Assembly (NCBI GenBank): GCA_947494695.1
Contig: CANLWB010000013.1
Coordinates: 62,001 to 126,000 of the forward strand
Direction of reading: 5' to 3'
Length of the DNA stretch: 64,000 nucleotides
DNA from: an uncultured Flavobacteriaceae bacterium
Lineage (GTDB): Bacteria; Bacteroidota; Bacteroidia; Flavobacteriales; Flavobacteriaceae
Shown: piece after piece, positions 56,172 to 64,000 of the stretch
Layout: every line of letters begins with the position of its first letter
Numbering within the stretch: position 1 is the stretch's first letter
Notes under the pieces: generated by a model
The model's database searches: none
What the model was told of the DNA's origin: nothing
What the model saw: the letters and a program-made list of their open reading frames with translations, nothing else
Position numbers and translations under genes: made by a program

Positions 56172-56189
56172 TGCTTAAACGTTTAAGCA
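56172..56189. promoter_or_regulatory. LacI-type operator near kdgK
   Basis: The perfect 18-bp palindrome TGCTTAAACGTTTAAGCA lies 38 bases before the KDG kinase start. It is identical to the core of the operator at 56075-56104; the centres are 91 bases apart, allowing looping. Confidence 0.85.
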
Positions 56190-56227
56190 AACGTATTAAA
56201 TTAAATGTATAAATAAGAATTAAAGAA

Positions 56228-57274
56228 ATGAAAAAAGTAGTCACTTTTGGAGAGATCATGCTAAGATTAGCACCTCAAGGATTTTTAAGATTTTCCCAAG
56301 CAAGCAGTTTTGATGTTATTTATGGAGGAGGAGAATCGAATGTAGCAGTATCATTAGCTAACTATGGTGTGCCAGTTGATTTTGTAACACGCTTACCTAA
56401 AAATGATATTGGAGAGTGCGCCATGATGGAAATGCGTAAAAGAGGTGTTGGAGTAGATAAAATTGTTTATGGTGGAGATCGTCTTGGAATCTACTTTTTA
56501 GAAACTGGTGCTGTTTCCAGAGGAAGTAAAGTAGTTTATGATAGAGCACATTCTGCCATCGCAGAAATAGAATCTGGAATGATCGATTGGGATGCTGTAT
56601 TTGAAGGTGTTGAGTGGTTTCACTGGACAGGTATTACTCCGGCAATCTCTCAAGGAGCAGCAGACGTTTGTTTAGAAGCGGTTAAGGCTGCTAGTGAAAA
56701 AGGAATAACAATTTCTACAGACCTAAACTACCGTGCTAAACTTTGGAAGTACTGTGACGATGCGCATAGGGAAAAGGTAATGACAGAATTAACATCTTAC
56801 TGTGATGTTGTTTTAGGAAACGAAGAAGATGCAGAAATGCACTTTGGGATTAAACCAGAAGGGCTAACAGTTCAAACACAAGGACATGATGTTAAAGCCG
56901 AAGCGTTCTTATCTGTTTGTCAGCAAATGATGGAGAAATTTCCTAAAGCTAAAAAAGTAATTACAACTTTAAGAGGGTCGATTTCTGCATCACACAATAC
57001 ATGGGCAGGTGTATTATATGATGGTAAGAAAATGTATGAAACACGTCAGTACCAAATTACCGATATCGTAGATAGAGTAGGTGGAGGAGATAGCTTCATG
57101 GGTGGATTAATTTATGGATTATTAAAGTACCCTGAAGATGACCAAAACGCTTTAGATTTTGCTGTAGCCGCATCATGTTTAAAACACACTATAAAAGGTG
57201 ATGCTAACTTGGTTACCGTAGCAGAAGTAGAAAAATTAATGGGTGGAGATGCTTCAGGGCGTGTTGCCAGATAA
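56228..57274 (+). CDS. kdgK: 2-dehydro-3-deoxygluconokinase (PfkB family)
   Basis: The 348-residue product is a PfkB sugar kinase with the N-terminal GG motif (FDVIYGGGESNVAVSLANYG), TDLNYRAKLWK, NEEDAEMHFG and the anion-hole and catalytic motif VGGGDSFMGG with base Asp288. KDG kinase makes KDPG from 2-keto-3-deoxygluconate, the common product of alginate, pectin and other uronate breakdown. The aldolase gene follows after 180 bases, completing the pathway to pyruvate and glyceraldehyde 3-phosphate. Two LacI operators upstream indicate substrate-controlled expression. Specificity for KDG over a 2-keto-3-deoxygalactonate is inferred from context. Confidence 0.88.
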   Translation: MKKVVTFGEIMLRLAPQGFLRFSQASSFDVIYGGGESNVAVSLANYGVPVDFVTRLPKNDIGECAMMEMRKRGVGVDKIVYGGDRLGIYFLETGAVSRGSKVVYDRAHSAIAEIESGMIDWDAVFEGVEWFHWTGITPAISQGAADVCLEAVKAASEKGITISTDLNYRAKLWKYCDDAHREKVMTELTSYCDVVLGNEEDAEMHFGIKPEGLTVQTQGHDVKAEAFLSVCQQMMEKFPKAKKVITTLRGSISASHNTWAGVLYDGKKMYETRQYQITDIVDRVGGGDSFMGGLIYGLLKYPEDDQNALDFAVAASCLKHTIKGDANLVTVAEVEKLMGGDASGRVAR

Positions 57275-57454
57275 TTTATAGGTCTTTTTCGAGTTTTAAA
57301 ACCTATGAAAGAAGTACCTTGTCAAATTGTGTATTTGTTTTATCTTAAGATGAACCATAACACAATTTGACAATTTACGATTTATCAATTTTGTTGAAAC
57401 TTGTAATTCATTAACGTAATTATAGGATTCAACCTTTTAATCAAGAACATAAAA

Positions 57455-58123
57455 ATGGCACAATTTACCAGAATAGAAGTAGCACAAGTTATGAAAGACA
57501 CAGGCTTAGTTCCTTTGTTTTATAACAGCGATGTTGAAGCAAGTAAAAACGTATTAAAAGCTTGTTACGACGGAGGTGCTAGATTACTTGAATTTACAGC
57601 ACGTGGAGATTTCGCCCACGAAGTTTTTGGAGAATTAGTAAAGTATGCAATTAACGAACTACCTGGAATGATTTTGGGTGTGGGGTCGGTAACTGATGCG
57701 GCGGCTGCCTCCAGATTTATGGCTTTAGGAGCTAACTTTATTGTAACACCAGTTTTAAGAGAAGATATTGCTATAGTTTGTAATAGAAGAAAGGTGTTAT
57801 GGTCTCCAGGCTGTGGTACACTTACCGAAATTACCCGAGCAGAAGAGCTGGGGTGCGAGATTGTTAAATTATTTCCTGGAGATATTTACGGCCCTCAATT
57901 TGTTAAAGGTGTAAAAGCGCCACAACCGTGGACTAACATTATGCCAACAGGAGGTGTCTCTCCAACAGAAGAAAACTTAAAAGCATGGTTTGGTGCAGGA
58001 GTAACATGCGTTGGTATGGGATCTAAACTCATGGCTAAAGATGAAAATGGCCAGTTCGATTATGCTAAAATAGAAGAAAAAGTAAGATTTTCTATAGACC
58101 TTATCAATGCTGTGAGGAGCTAA
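57455..58123 (+). CDS. eda: 2-dehydro-3-deoxyphosphogluconate aldolase (class I)
   Basis: The 222-residue product is a KDPG/KHG aldolase TIM barrel: GARLLEFTARGD carries the catalytic Glu, VLWSPGCGTLTEI the substrate loop, EIVKLFPGDIYGP the Schiff-base Lys138, and MPTGGVSPTEENL the phosphate-binding loop. It splits KDPG to pyruvate and glyceraldehyde 3-phosphate. It follows kdgK in the same direction and has a strong terminator 24 bases after its stop, so it closes the operon. Confidence 0.9.
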   Translation: MAQFTRIEVAQVMKDTGLVPLFYNSDVEASKNVLKACYDGGARLLEFTARGDFAHEVFGELVKYAINELPGMILGVGSVTDAAAASRFMALGANFIVTPVLREDIAIVCNRRKVLWSPGCGTLTEITRAEELGCEIVKLFPGDIYGPQFVKGVKAPQPWTNIMPTGGVSPTEENLKAWFGAGVTCVGMGSKLMAKDENGQFDYAKIEEKVRFSIDLINAVRS

Positions 58124-58147
58124 ATATTTAAGAATATTATGATACTT

Positions 58148-58184
58148 AAAAACCTTCTTGAATACAAGAGGGTTTTTCTTTTTT
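58148..58184 (+). terminator. Intrinsic terminator after the KDPG aldolase gene
   Basis: A 13-bp stem with one G-T pair (aaaaaccttcttg / caagagggttttt), a 4-base loop and a following T-run. Confidence 0.9.
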
Positions 58185-58320
58185 TAATGTACGTAAATTT
58201 GTTACTTTTGGCACCAACTAGAAAATAACCATAAAAATATAACGTTTATGGTTGAGTCCTAAAAATGGATTTAGAATTAATTACTTAATGTTATAAACTA
58301 ACAAACTTAAAAAATAGAAA

Positions 58321-59049
58321 ATGAAAGCAATAAAAATTTTAAGCTTGGCTGCAGCCGCTTTACTTGTAGTTTCCTGTAACAAGGGCGGAGTTACAAATAA
58401 ATCTTTAAAAACAGAATTAGATTCTGTTAGTTACGCCATTGGAATGGATGTAGCAAGAAATGTAAAAGCTAGTTTTACTGATGGGTTTGATAACGATTTG
58501 TTTATTCAAGGATATAATAATGTATCCGATTCTTCCAATATTTTAATAGAAAAAGAAAAAGTACAGCAAATTATTCAAGCCTTCATGCAAAAGAAACGTG
58601 AAGAAATGATGAAAAAACAGCAAGAAGAAGCTGTGAAGAAAGCAGAAGAGCAATACGGAGAGAATAAAGCAGAAGGTGAGAAGTTCTTAGCTGAAAATAT
58701 TTCTAAAGACGGTGTGGAGACGACCGAGAGTGGTTTACAATATATCGTTTTAAAAGAAGGAACTGGAGAGAAGCCTGAGGCAACATCTAGAGTTAGTGTT
58801 CACTATCACGGAACAAGAATTGATGGAGAGGTATTCGATAGCTCTGTAGATAGAGGAACACCATCTGAATTTGGTGTAAGCCAAGTGATCTCAGGATGGA
58901 CAGAAGGGCTTCAACTTATGAAGACTGGTGCTAAATATAAGTTCTTTATCCCTCAGGATTTGGCTTATGGAGCAACACCAAGACCTGGAAAAATAAAACC
59001 ATTCGACGTTTTAATTTTCGAAGTTGAATTAATCGAAATCATTAAGTAA
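58321..59049 (+). CDS. FKBP-type peptidyl-prolyl isomerase, lipoprotein
   Basis: The 242-residue product has a lipobox (ALLVVSC, Cys19), an N-terminal helical dimerisation part (about 30-120, LKTELDSVSYAIGMDVARNV) with a long charged helix (KKREEMMKKQQEEAVKKAEE), and a C-terminal FKBP domain (about 138-242, SRVSVHYHGTRIDGEVFDSS; FFIPQDLAYGATPRPGKIKP). This is the FkpA/Mip layout for a periplasmic chaperone that assists outer membrane protein folding. It is flanked by terminators on both sides and so forms its own transcript. Confidence 0.93.
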   Translation: MKAIKILSLAAAALLVVSCNKGGVTNKSLKTELDSVSYAIGMDVARNVKASFTDGFDNDLFIQGYNNVSDSSNILIEKEKVQQIIQAFMQKKREEMMKKQQEEAVKKAEEQYGENKAEGEKFLAENISKDGVETTESGLQYIVLKEGTGEKPEATSRVSVHYHGTRIDGEVFDSSVDRGTPSEFGVSQVISGWTEGLQLMKTGAKYKFFIPQDLAYGATPRPGKIKPFDVLIFEVELIEIIK

Positions 59050-59072
59050 TTTTTTATTGCTTTATAGAATAT

Positions 59073-59104
59073 AAAAAACAGGAGGCATTCGCCTCCTGTT
59101 TTTT
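59073..59104 (+). terminator. Intrinsic terminator after the FKBP gene
   Basis: A perfect 14-bp stem (aaaaaacaggaggc / gcctcctgtttttt) with a 4-base ATTC loop and a T-run; 24 bases past the stop. Confidence 0.92.
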
Positions 59105-59171
59105 GTTTTATAGATATAGGCGAAGTATAATCTAAAGGTTGTAACTTTGCAGCATTAAACGCAGTACGTAT

Positions 59172-60053
59172 ATGAGTCATAAAGCCGGGTTTGTAAATAT
59201 AATTGGTAACCCAAATGTGGGCAAGTCAACATTAATGAATGCTTTTGTAGGGGAGAAGTTATCGATTATAACCTCCAAGGCTCAAACAACACGCCATAGA
59301 ATTCTTGGTATTGTAAATGGTGATGATTTTCAGGTATTATTTAGTGATACGCCAGGAATTATTAAACCGGCTTACGAGTTGCAGGAATCTATGATGGGCT
59401 TTGTGAAATCGGCCTTCGAAGACGCCGATATATTAATCTATATGGTTGAAATTGGAGAACAGACTTTAAAAGATGAAGCATTCTTTAAAAAGATTACTAA
59501 TTCAAAGATTCCAGTGCTATTGCTTTTAAATAAGATTGATACATCTAATCAGGAACAATTAGAAACTCAGGTGCAACTTTGGTCAGAAAAAGTACCGAAT
59601 GCAGAGATTATTCCCATTTCAGCATTAGAAGGTTTTCAGGTGAAAGAGGTTTTTCACCGTATTATAGAATTGCTTCCTGAGTCTCCACCATTTTATCCGA
59701 AAGACCAATTAACGGATAAGCCAGAGCGTTTCTTCATAAATGAGAGTATAAGAGAAAAAATCTTACTTCACTACAAAAAGGAAATTCCATATGCCGTTGA
59801 AGTTGATACTGAAGAATTTTTGGAAGAAGATTCCATTATTAGAATTCGTTCTGTCATTATGGTAGAACGAGACACTCAAAAAGGTATCATTATAGGGCAC
59901 AAAGGAAGTGCTCTAAAACGAGTAGGGGTCGAGTCCAGAAAAGACCTTGAAGCCTTTTTTGGTAAACAAATCCATCTTGAACTTTACGTAAAGGTTAATA
60001 AGAATTGGAGAAGCAATCAAAACCAACTGAAACGTTTTGGTTACAATCAATAG
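59172..60053 (+). CDS. era: GTPase Era
   Basis: The 293-residue product has the Era GTPase domain with G1 GNPNVGKS at 12-19, TTRHR switch I, G3 DTPG, G4 NKID and G5 SALEG, followed by a C-terminal KH domain (about 205-290) with the GHKGSALKRVG signature. Era binds the 3' end of 16S rRNA and helps small-subunit assembly. Length and motifs are complete. Confidence 0.96.
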   Translation: MSHKAGFVNIIGNPNVGKSTLMNAFVGEKLSIITSKAQTTRHRILGIVNGDDFQVLFSDTPGIIKPAYELQESMMGFVKSAFEDADILIYMVEIGEQTLKDEAFFKKITNSKIPVLLLLNKIDTSNQEQLETQVQLWSEKVPNAEIIPISALEGFQVKEVFHRIIELLPESPPFYPKDQLTDKPERFFINESIREKILLHYKKEIPYAVEVDTEEFLEEDSIIRIRSVIMVERDTQKGIIIGHKGSALKRVGVESRKDLEAFFGKQIHLELYVKVNKNWRSNQNQLKRFGYNQ

Positions 60054-60315
60054 TAAAAGCTAATACTTTCTTCTTAATAGGGTAACGTTAAATTTATATT
60101 CCTAAGTCATCTTTGTACTGTAGAATAATATCTGTGGTATAATGAACTTGAATAAATTGGTTTTAACATTTGGTTCGGCTTCATTTTTAAATGATTCGGT
60201 TTCAAAATGAGTTCATTATGCTTCAATATAATTTACCAACAATTGGTTAATTTCTATAAGAATATTCAATAATGTTTAGTTAGTTTAGTTTATTGAGTTT
60301 ACAATTAGTCTTTAG

Positions 60316-60347
60316 GCACTTCAATCCCAAAATTGAGGTGCTTTTTT
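60316..60347 (+). terminator. Intrinsic terminator between era and the convergent 60346 gene
   Basis: A 10-bp stem with one G-T pair (gcacttcaat / attgaggtgc), a 6-base loop and six T on the plus strand. The 260 bases between the era stop and this hairpin show no gene. Confidence 0.8.
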
Positions 60348-60840
60348 ATTGATGTATTATACCAAACATAAAATCATTTAAAGCACACATGTCATCTTTA
60401 CTCGAAGCCTTTCCAATACGACCTGCAAGGTACAAGGCAATCCAAACCACTACAATTAAGGTCATTAAAGAGATTTGTAACGCGAAATTTTGTTGTAGAG
60501 TCCAGTTCGCGTAGGCCCAAATTCCAAAAGCTATAAACAATGAGGCTACTATAAAATGAAAAAAAATAAACATGGTCCAAACCGTTGGATTAGGGCCAAA
60601 TAATCCATGAAGCATGGAAGAGTTCTCGTCAATGTGATCAATCTCCAAATGTAATTGTGGTGACCAAAAATGTTGTTTGTCTTTTGGGTATTTTATAAAT
60701 ACATGGTTATCTAATCGGGTTACAATAAAATCGTTTTGATCCTTTTTTGACGTCTCAAAGCGACCAAGTAACGATTCATTATTTACCTTAAGCTCCATTT
60801 TAAACCTAGGTCTTAAAACAATATCATTGGTAGTTGGCAT
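60346..60840 (-). CDS. Small membrane protein of the era-der interval, unknown function
   Basis: The 164-residue product has a polar beta-rich N-terminal half (about 1-85, RLDNHVFIKYPKDKQHFWSP) and two membrane helices (about 88-112, WTMFIFFHFIVASLFIAFGI, and 121-142, ISLMTLIVVVWIALYLAG). Orthologues sit between era and der in related Flavobacteriia, where they are sometimes called GTP-binding protein, but no GTPase motif is present here. Convergent with era and divergent from der. Confidence 0.8.
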   Translation of the reverse strand: MPTTNDIVLRPRFKMELKVNNESLLGRFETSKKDQNDFIVTRLDNHVFIKYPKDKQHFWSPQLHLEIDHIDENSSMLHGLFGPNPTVWTMFIFFHFIVASLFIAFGIWAYANWTLQQNFALQISLMTLIVVVWIALYLAGRIGKASSKDDMCALNDFMFGIIHQ

Positions 60841-61175
60841 TTCTTGATGTTTTTAATACACAGTAAATTACTATTTTTTCGTTAACGAAGTGACATTAAC
60901 TTTTTGATTGAAGCGAAATATTGCAATTTTAATCTTAAATGAAGTTTTTTTTGAAGGTTGCTGCATCACCGAGGCGTGCTGAAAAGGCAAAATGTAGAGA
61001 TAAAGGAGAATTTTGCAGCCCATTATAAAAGTTTAAGCCACTTCAATATAAATAGAACTGGTTTTAATCTCTATAAAAGCCACTTTGGGTAGACTATATT
61101 TCCTATTTTTGCAAAATATTTACGGTGAGGCACTAAACAAATTAGTCTAAAACTGTTACATACCATGAATAGATT
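60841..61175. other. Intergenic region with a possible 29-codon reading frame
   Basis: A short plus-strand frame (60939-61028, starting ATGAAGTTTTTT) encodes 29 residues with a Lys/Arg-rich middle and is more GC-rich than its flanks. There is no supporting ribosome site, so I treat it only as a curiosity. The remainder is presumably the der promoter. Confidence 0.3.
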
Positions 61176-62480
61176 ATGAGCAATATAGTAGCTATAGTAG
61201 GAAGGCCTAATGTTGGAAAGTCAACGTTTTTTAATCGTTTAATACAACGAAGAGAAGCCATAGTCGATGCGGTGAGCGGTGTTACAAGAGATCGCCATTA
61301 TGGTAAGAGTGATTGGAATGGAAAAGAATTCTCTCTTATAGATACCGGTGGATACGTTTTAGGTAGTGACGATATTTTTGAAGCCGAAATAGATAAACAG
61401 GTAGAACTGGCTATTGATGAAGCCGATGCCATCATTTTTATGGTAGATGTTGAAAATGGTGTTACGGGAATGGACCAAGATGTGGCCAATTTGTTAAGGA
61501 AAGTTAATAAGCCTGTATTTCTAGTTGTTAATAAAGTGGATAATACATCACGCGTTGAAGATGCTGTAGAATTTTATGCTTTAGGACTAGGAACGTATTA
61601 TACCATTGCAAGTATCAATGGAAGTGGAACCGGAGAGTTATTGGATGCTTTGGTAGATGCTCTACCGGAAAAAGAAGACGTTGAAGAAGAAGATTTACCC
61701 CGTTTTGCTGTTGTAGGTCGTCCAAATGCAGGGAAGTCATCCTTTATTAACGCCTTAATTGGAGAAGATCGATACATTGTAACCGATATTGCTGGAACAA
61801 CAAGAGACGCCATTGACACCAAATACAATCGCTTTGGTTTTGAATTTAACCTGGTGGATACAGCCGGAATTCGAAGAAAAGCGAAGGTGAAAGAGGACTT
61901 AGAATTTTATTCGGTGATGCGCAGTGTAAGAGCTATTGAGCATGCCGATGTTTGTCTTTTAGTACTGGATGCCAATCGTGGTTTTGATGGTCAGGTTCAA
62001 AATATATTTTGGCTGGCCGAACGCAATAGAAAAGGTATTGTTATTTTGGTTAATAAATGGGATCTGGTCGAAAAGGATCATAAGTCTGTTAAGGCTTATG
62101 AACAGGCTATTAGAAAACAAATTGAGCCTTTTACAGATGTACCTATAATATTTATTTCAGCCTTATCAAAACAGCGTATTTTTAAAGCCATAGAAACAGC
62201 TGTTGAGGTTTATAAAAACCGTTCGAAAAAGATAAAAACGAGCCAGCTTAATGATATACTCCAACCCATCATAGAGCATTACCCACCACCAGCTTACAAA
62301 GGTAAATTCGTGAAAATAAAATACATTATGCAATTACCCACGCCTCAACCACAGTTTGCTTTTTTCTGTAATTTACCACAATATGTAAAGGAGCCTTATA
62401 AACGTTTTTTAGAAAATAAACTTCGTGAGCATTTCGATTTTAAGGGTGTTCCGGTGAGCGTTTATATGCGTAAGAAATAA
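61176..62480 (+). CDS. der: GTPase Der (EngA), double GTPase
   Basis: The 434-residue product has two GTPase domains in tandem: GRPNVGKS at 8-15 with DTGG, NKVD and a second set with GRPNAGKS near 181, DTAG and NKWD, then a C-terminal KH-like domain (about 350-434, [20 protein letters not shown]). Der is essential for 50S subunit maturation. It is complete and of normal length. The 141 bases to the next gene show no terminator that I could recognise. Confidence 0.96.
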   Translation: MSNIVAIVGRPNVGKSTFFNRLIQRREAIVDAVSGVTRDRHYGKSDWNGKEFSLIDTGGYVLGSDDIFEAEIDKQVELAIDEADAIIFMVDVENGVTGMDQDVANLLRKVNKPVFLVVNKVDNTSRVEDAVEFYALGLGTYYTIASINGSGTGELLDALVDALPEKEDVEEEDLPRFAVVGRPNAGKSSFINALIGEDRYIVTDIAGTTRDAIDTKYNRFGFEFNLVDTAGIRRKAKVKEDLEFYSVMRSVRAIEHADVCLLVLDANRGFDGQVQNIFWLAERNRKGIVILVNKWDLVEKDHKSVKAYEQAIRKQIEPFTDVPIIFISALSKQRIFKAIETAVEVYKNRSKKIKTSQLNDILQPIIEHYPPPAYKGKFVKIKYIMQLPTPQPQFAFFCNLPQYVKEPYKRFLENKLREHFDFKGVPVSVYMRKK

Positions 62481-62621
62481 CACTTTTAGGAAGGTTTTAT
62501 ATCTTTTTTAAGAATATTTGCCTCCAGATCCATGTATCTTCGCTTAAAATAAAGTCCGAAATGTGGTACGGTATTTGTAAGTAAAACACAATAAGGTCAT
62601 CAATCAAATAGTCACAATTAA

Positions 62622-64000
62622 ATGCGAAAAGTACTTTTTTGCCTAGCCTTTTTATGTGTAACTCATAGCTTTTCACAATCTAAATCATTCAAAATTTCAG
62701 GAACTCTAGTTTCAGATGATGAAAAACAACCTTTAGAGTCAGCAACCGTTCATTTAGAACGCTTAAAAGATAGTTCCTTGGTAACCTATACCATTACCGA
62801 TAAGCATGGCGCTTTTTCTTTGGAAGAAAGAACGACAGCTGCAAAATTAAGGATAATGATCTCTTATGTGGGATATCGTACCTACTCAAAGACCGTTGAA
62901 ATAGCACGCTCAAATATTAATTTAAACACCATTAATTTACAGGTGGACAATCATGCGCTGGAAGAAGTACTTATAAAATCAAGAGCGCCAATAACCGTTA
63001 AAAAAGATACACTCGAATTTAATGTAAAATCGTTTAAAACTAAAAAGGATGCTAATGTAGAAGATTTGCTGAAAGTGTTACCTGGTGTTGAAATTGATGA
63101 AGATGGAAAGATCACAGTAAATGGGAAACCTGTTAACAAGGTATTTGTAAATGGAAAACCGTTTTTTGGTAATGACCCCACAATTGCAACAAGAAACTTA
63201 AGTAAAGATCTTATAGATAAGATTCAGGTCGTTAATACCAAAACCAAATCGCAGGCATTTACCGGAGAGGAGGGGGATAATGATAATAAAACCATTAATC
63301 TTACTATAAAAAAAGAAAACAATAAGGGCATTTTTGGCCGAGTCTCAGGAGGTATTGGTACTGACAAAAGGCACGAGTTTGCCGGTATGTTTAATCGTTT
63401 TGATAATGATCAGCGATTAAGTATTTTATCGGCAGGAAACAATATAAATTCCCCGGGGTTTAGCTTTGGAGAAATAAGAAAAATGTTTGGAGGTGCCAAT
63501 AGTTTTAATTTTAGTAGTGATGGCTCTTTTCAAGTTGACGGGAGGTCGTTTGGTGGTGGCCAGGGTATAACAACTTCTAAGAATTCAGGCTTTAACTTTG
63601 CCGATAAACCAGGGGATAAAACAGACTTAAATACAGACTATTTTTATTCTGAAAGTAACTCAGATAACCTTACCACAACACAGCGTGAGAATATTTTACC
63701 CGATACCCGGTATTTTACCGATTCGGAATCCCGATCTTTTAACGAGAATGAAGCCCATAATGCTCATATGGAATTTGATATTAAAGTGGATTCCACACTG
63801 TTAATCAATATAGCACCGTCCTTTAGTTACACAAAAAATAAAACGGTTTCATCCAGGGATGAACGCTCTAGAGACGCGCTAAATGTGTTAACCAACGAAT
63901 CAAATACAGAATCGGTTGTTGAAACCTTAGGTAAAAACTTTAATAATACTATTGAAGTCACGAAAAACTTTGGTTCCAAGGGAGCTTATTTGAGGGCCAG
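62622..64000 (+). CDS. Outer membrane beta-barrel, TonB-receptor-like protein (3' truncated)
   Basis: The frame starts at the ATG at 62622 (MRKVLFCLAFLCVTHSFSQS signal) and is open to the window edge. The 459 visible residues hold a CarboxypepD_reg-like domain (about 24-105, ISGTLVSDDEKQPLESATVH), a plug-like part (NVEDLLKVLPGVEIDEDGKI, VNGKPFFGNDPTIA) and the first barrel strands with NNINSPGFSFGE. It is a clear paralogue of the protein at 41617-44280, with the same order of motifs and short segments identical. No operator-like double site is seen upstream, unlike its paralogue. Confidence 0.88.
   Translation, partial: MRKVLFCLAFLCVTHSFSQSKSFKISGTLVSDDEKQPLESATVHLERLKDSSLVTYTITDKHGAFSLEERTTAAKLRIMISYVGYRTYSKTVEIARSNINLNTINLQVDNHALEEVLIKSRAPITVKKDTLEFNVKSFKTKKDANVEDLLKVLPGVEIDEDGKITVNGKPVNKVFVNGKPFFGNDPTIATRNLSKDLIDKIQVVNTKTKSQAFTGEEGDNDNKTINLTIKKENNKGIFGRVSGGIGTDKRHEFAGMFNRFDNDQRLSILSAGNNINSPGFSFGEIRKMFGGANSFNFSSDGSFQVDGRSFGGGQGITTSKNSGFNFADKPGDKTDLNTDYFYSESNSDNLTTTQRENILPDTRYFTDSESRSFNENEAHNAHMEFDIKVDSTLLINIAPSFSYTKNKTVSSRDERSRDALNVLTNESNTESVVETLGKNFNNTIEVTKNFGSKGAYLRA

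Noticed and set aside
60346-60840. GTPase function for the protein between era and der
   Set aside because: No P-loop or other G motif is present; such a label would come only from its neighbours.
60939-61028. 29-codon plus-strand frame upstream of der
   Set aside because: No ribosome-binding context, homology or conservation evidence; kept only as a note in the intergenic entry.
62951-63181. Minus-strand 76-codon frame near the right edge
   Set aside because: It lies opposite the plug-coding part of the truncated OMP gene starting at 62622.

Overview
The window comes from an AT-rich member of the Bacteroidota, almost certainly a marine Flavobacteriaceae. The evidence is SusC/SusD pairs, type IX secretion C-terminal domains, ECF sigma/FecR signalling, TPR-LuxR membrane regulators and a wealth of GTCATTTCGAC-type palindromic repeats. 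No rRNA, tRNA, CRISPR array or phage module was seen.

Left part (1-12 kb): the end of a polysaccharide utilisation locus. It holds a GH43 module fused to an upstream domain, a GH95-type lipoprotein, a 1269-residue secreted DUF5060-type multidomain glycosidase with a type IX sorting tail, a TPR-LuxR regulator facing the other way, and a decayed N-terminal fragment resembling GH86 beta-agarase/porphyranase.

Middle left (12-31 kb): an ECF sigma factor and FecR, then 4 kb of repeats (8 x 135 bp and five copies of a roughly 300-bp unit), a second FecR without its own sigma gene, a secreted protein with two near-identical 146-residue domains, an STN-type SusC, SusD, an S9 prolyl-oligopeptidase-like enzyme, a thioredoxin-fold protein and a lipoprotein. 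This looks like an outer-membrane uptake and processing locus for a peptide-like substrate rather than a classic glycan PUL.

Middle (31-36.5 kb, minus strand): a cassette of MauE/DoxX-like redox membrane protein, predicted propeller-type membrane-anchored protein and small secreted Cys-containing DUF6520-type peptides. Three peptide genes are intact and one is a pseudogene. Each peptide gene is preceded by the 3' end of the propeller gene or a decayed piece of it, so the cassette was amplified and then eroded. This is the strongest candidate for an undescribed system.

Repeat-rich part (36.5-47.5 kb): 25 copies of a roughly 109-bp REPIN-like unit in two blocks with a GIY-YIG nuclease gene between them; a second REP family; and at least eight operator-like pairs of 20-bp half-sites repeated at exactly 21 bp. 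These surround an OMP/TonB-receptor-like gene, a PAS-AraC regulator and two small paralogous proteins.

Right part (47.5-64 kb): housekeeping and metabolic genes. They are an alpha-oxoamine synthase/GNAT fusion, an SPFH / zinc-ribbon / SH3-like unit, a Tat-exported TIM-barrel protein, a LacI regulator divergent from KDG kinase and KDPG aldolase with two palindromic operators, an FKBP-type isomerase, Era, Der, and a 3'-truncated paralogue of the 41.6-44.3 kb outer membrane protein. All functions are read from sequence features and family knowledge; no database search was possible.
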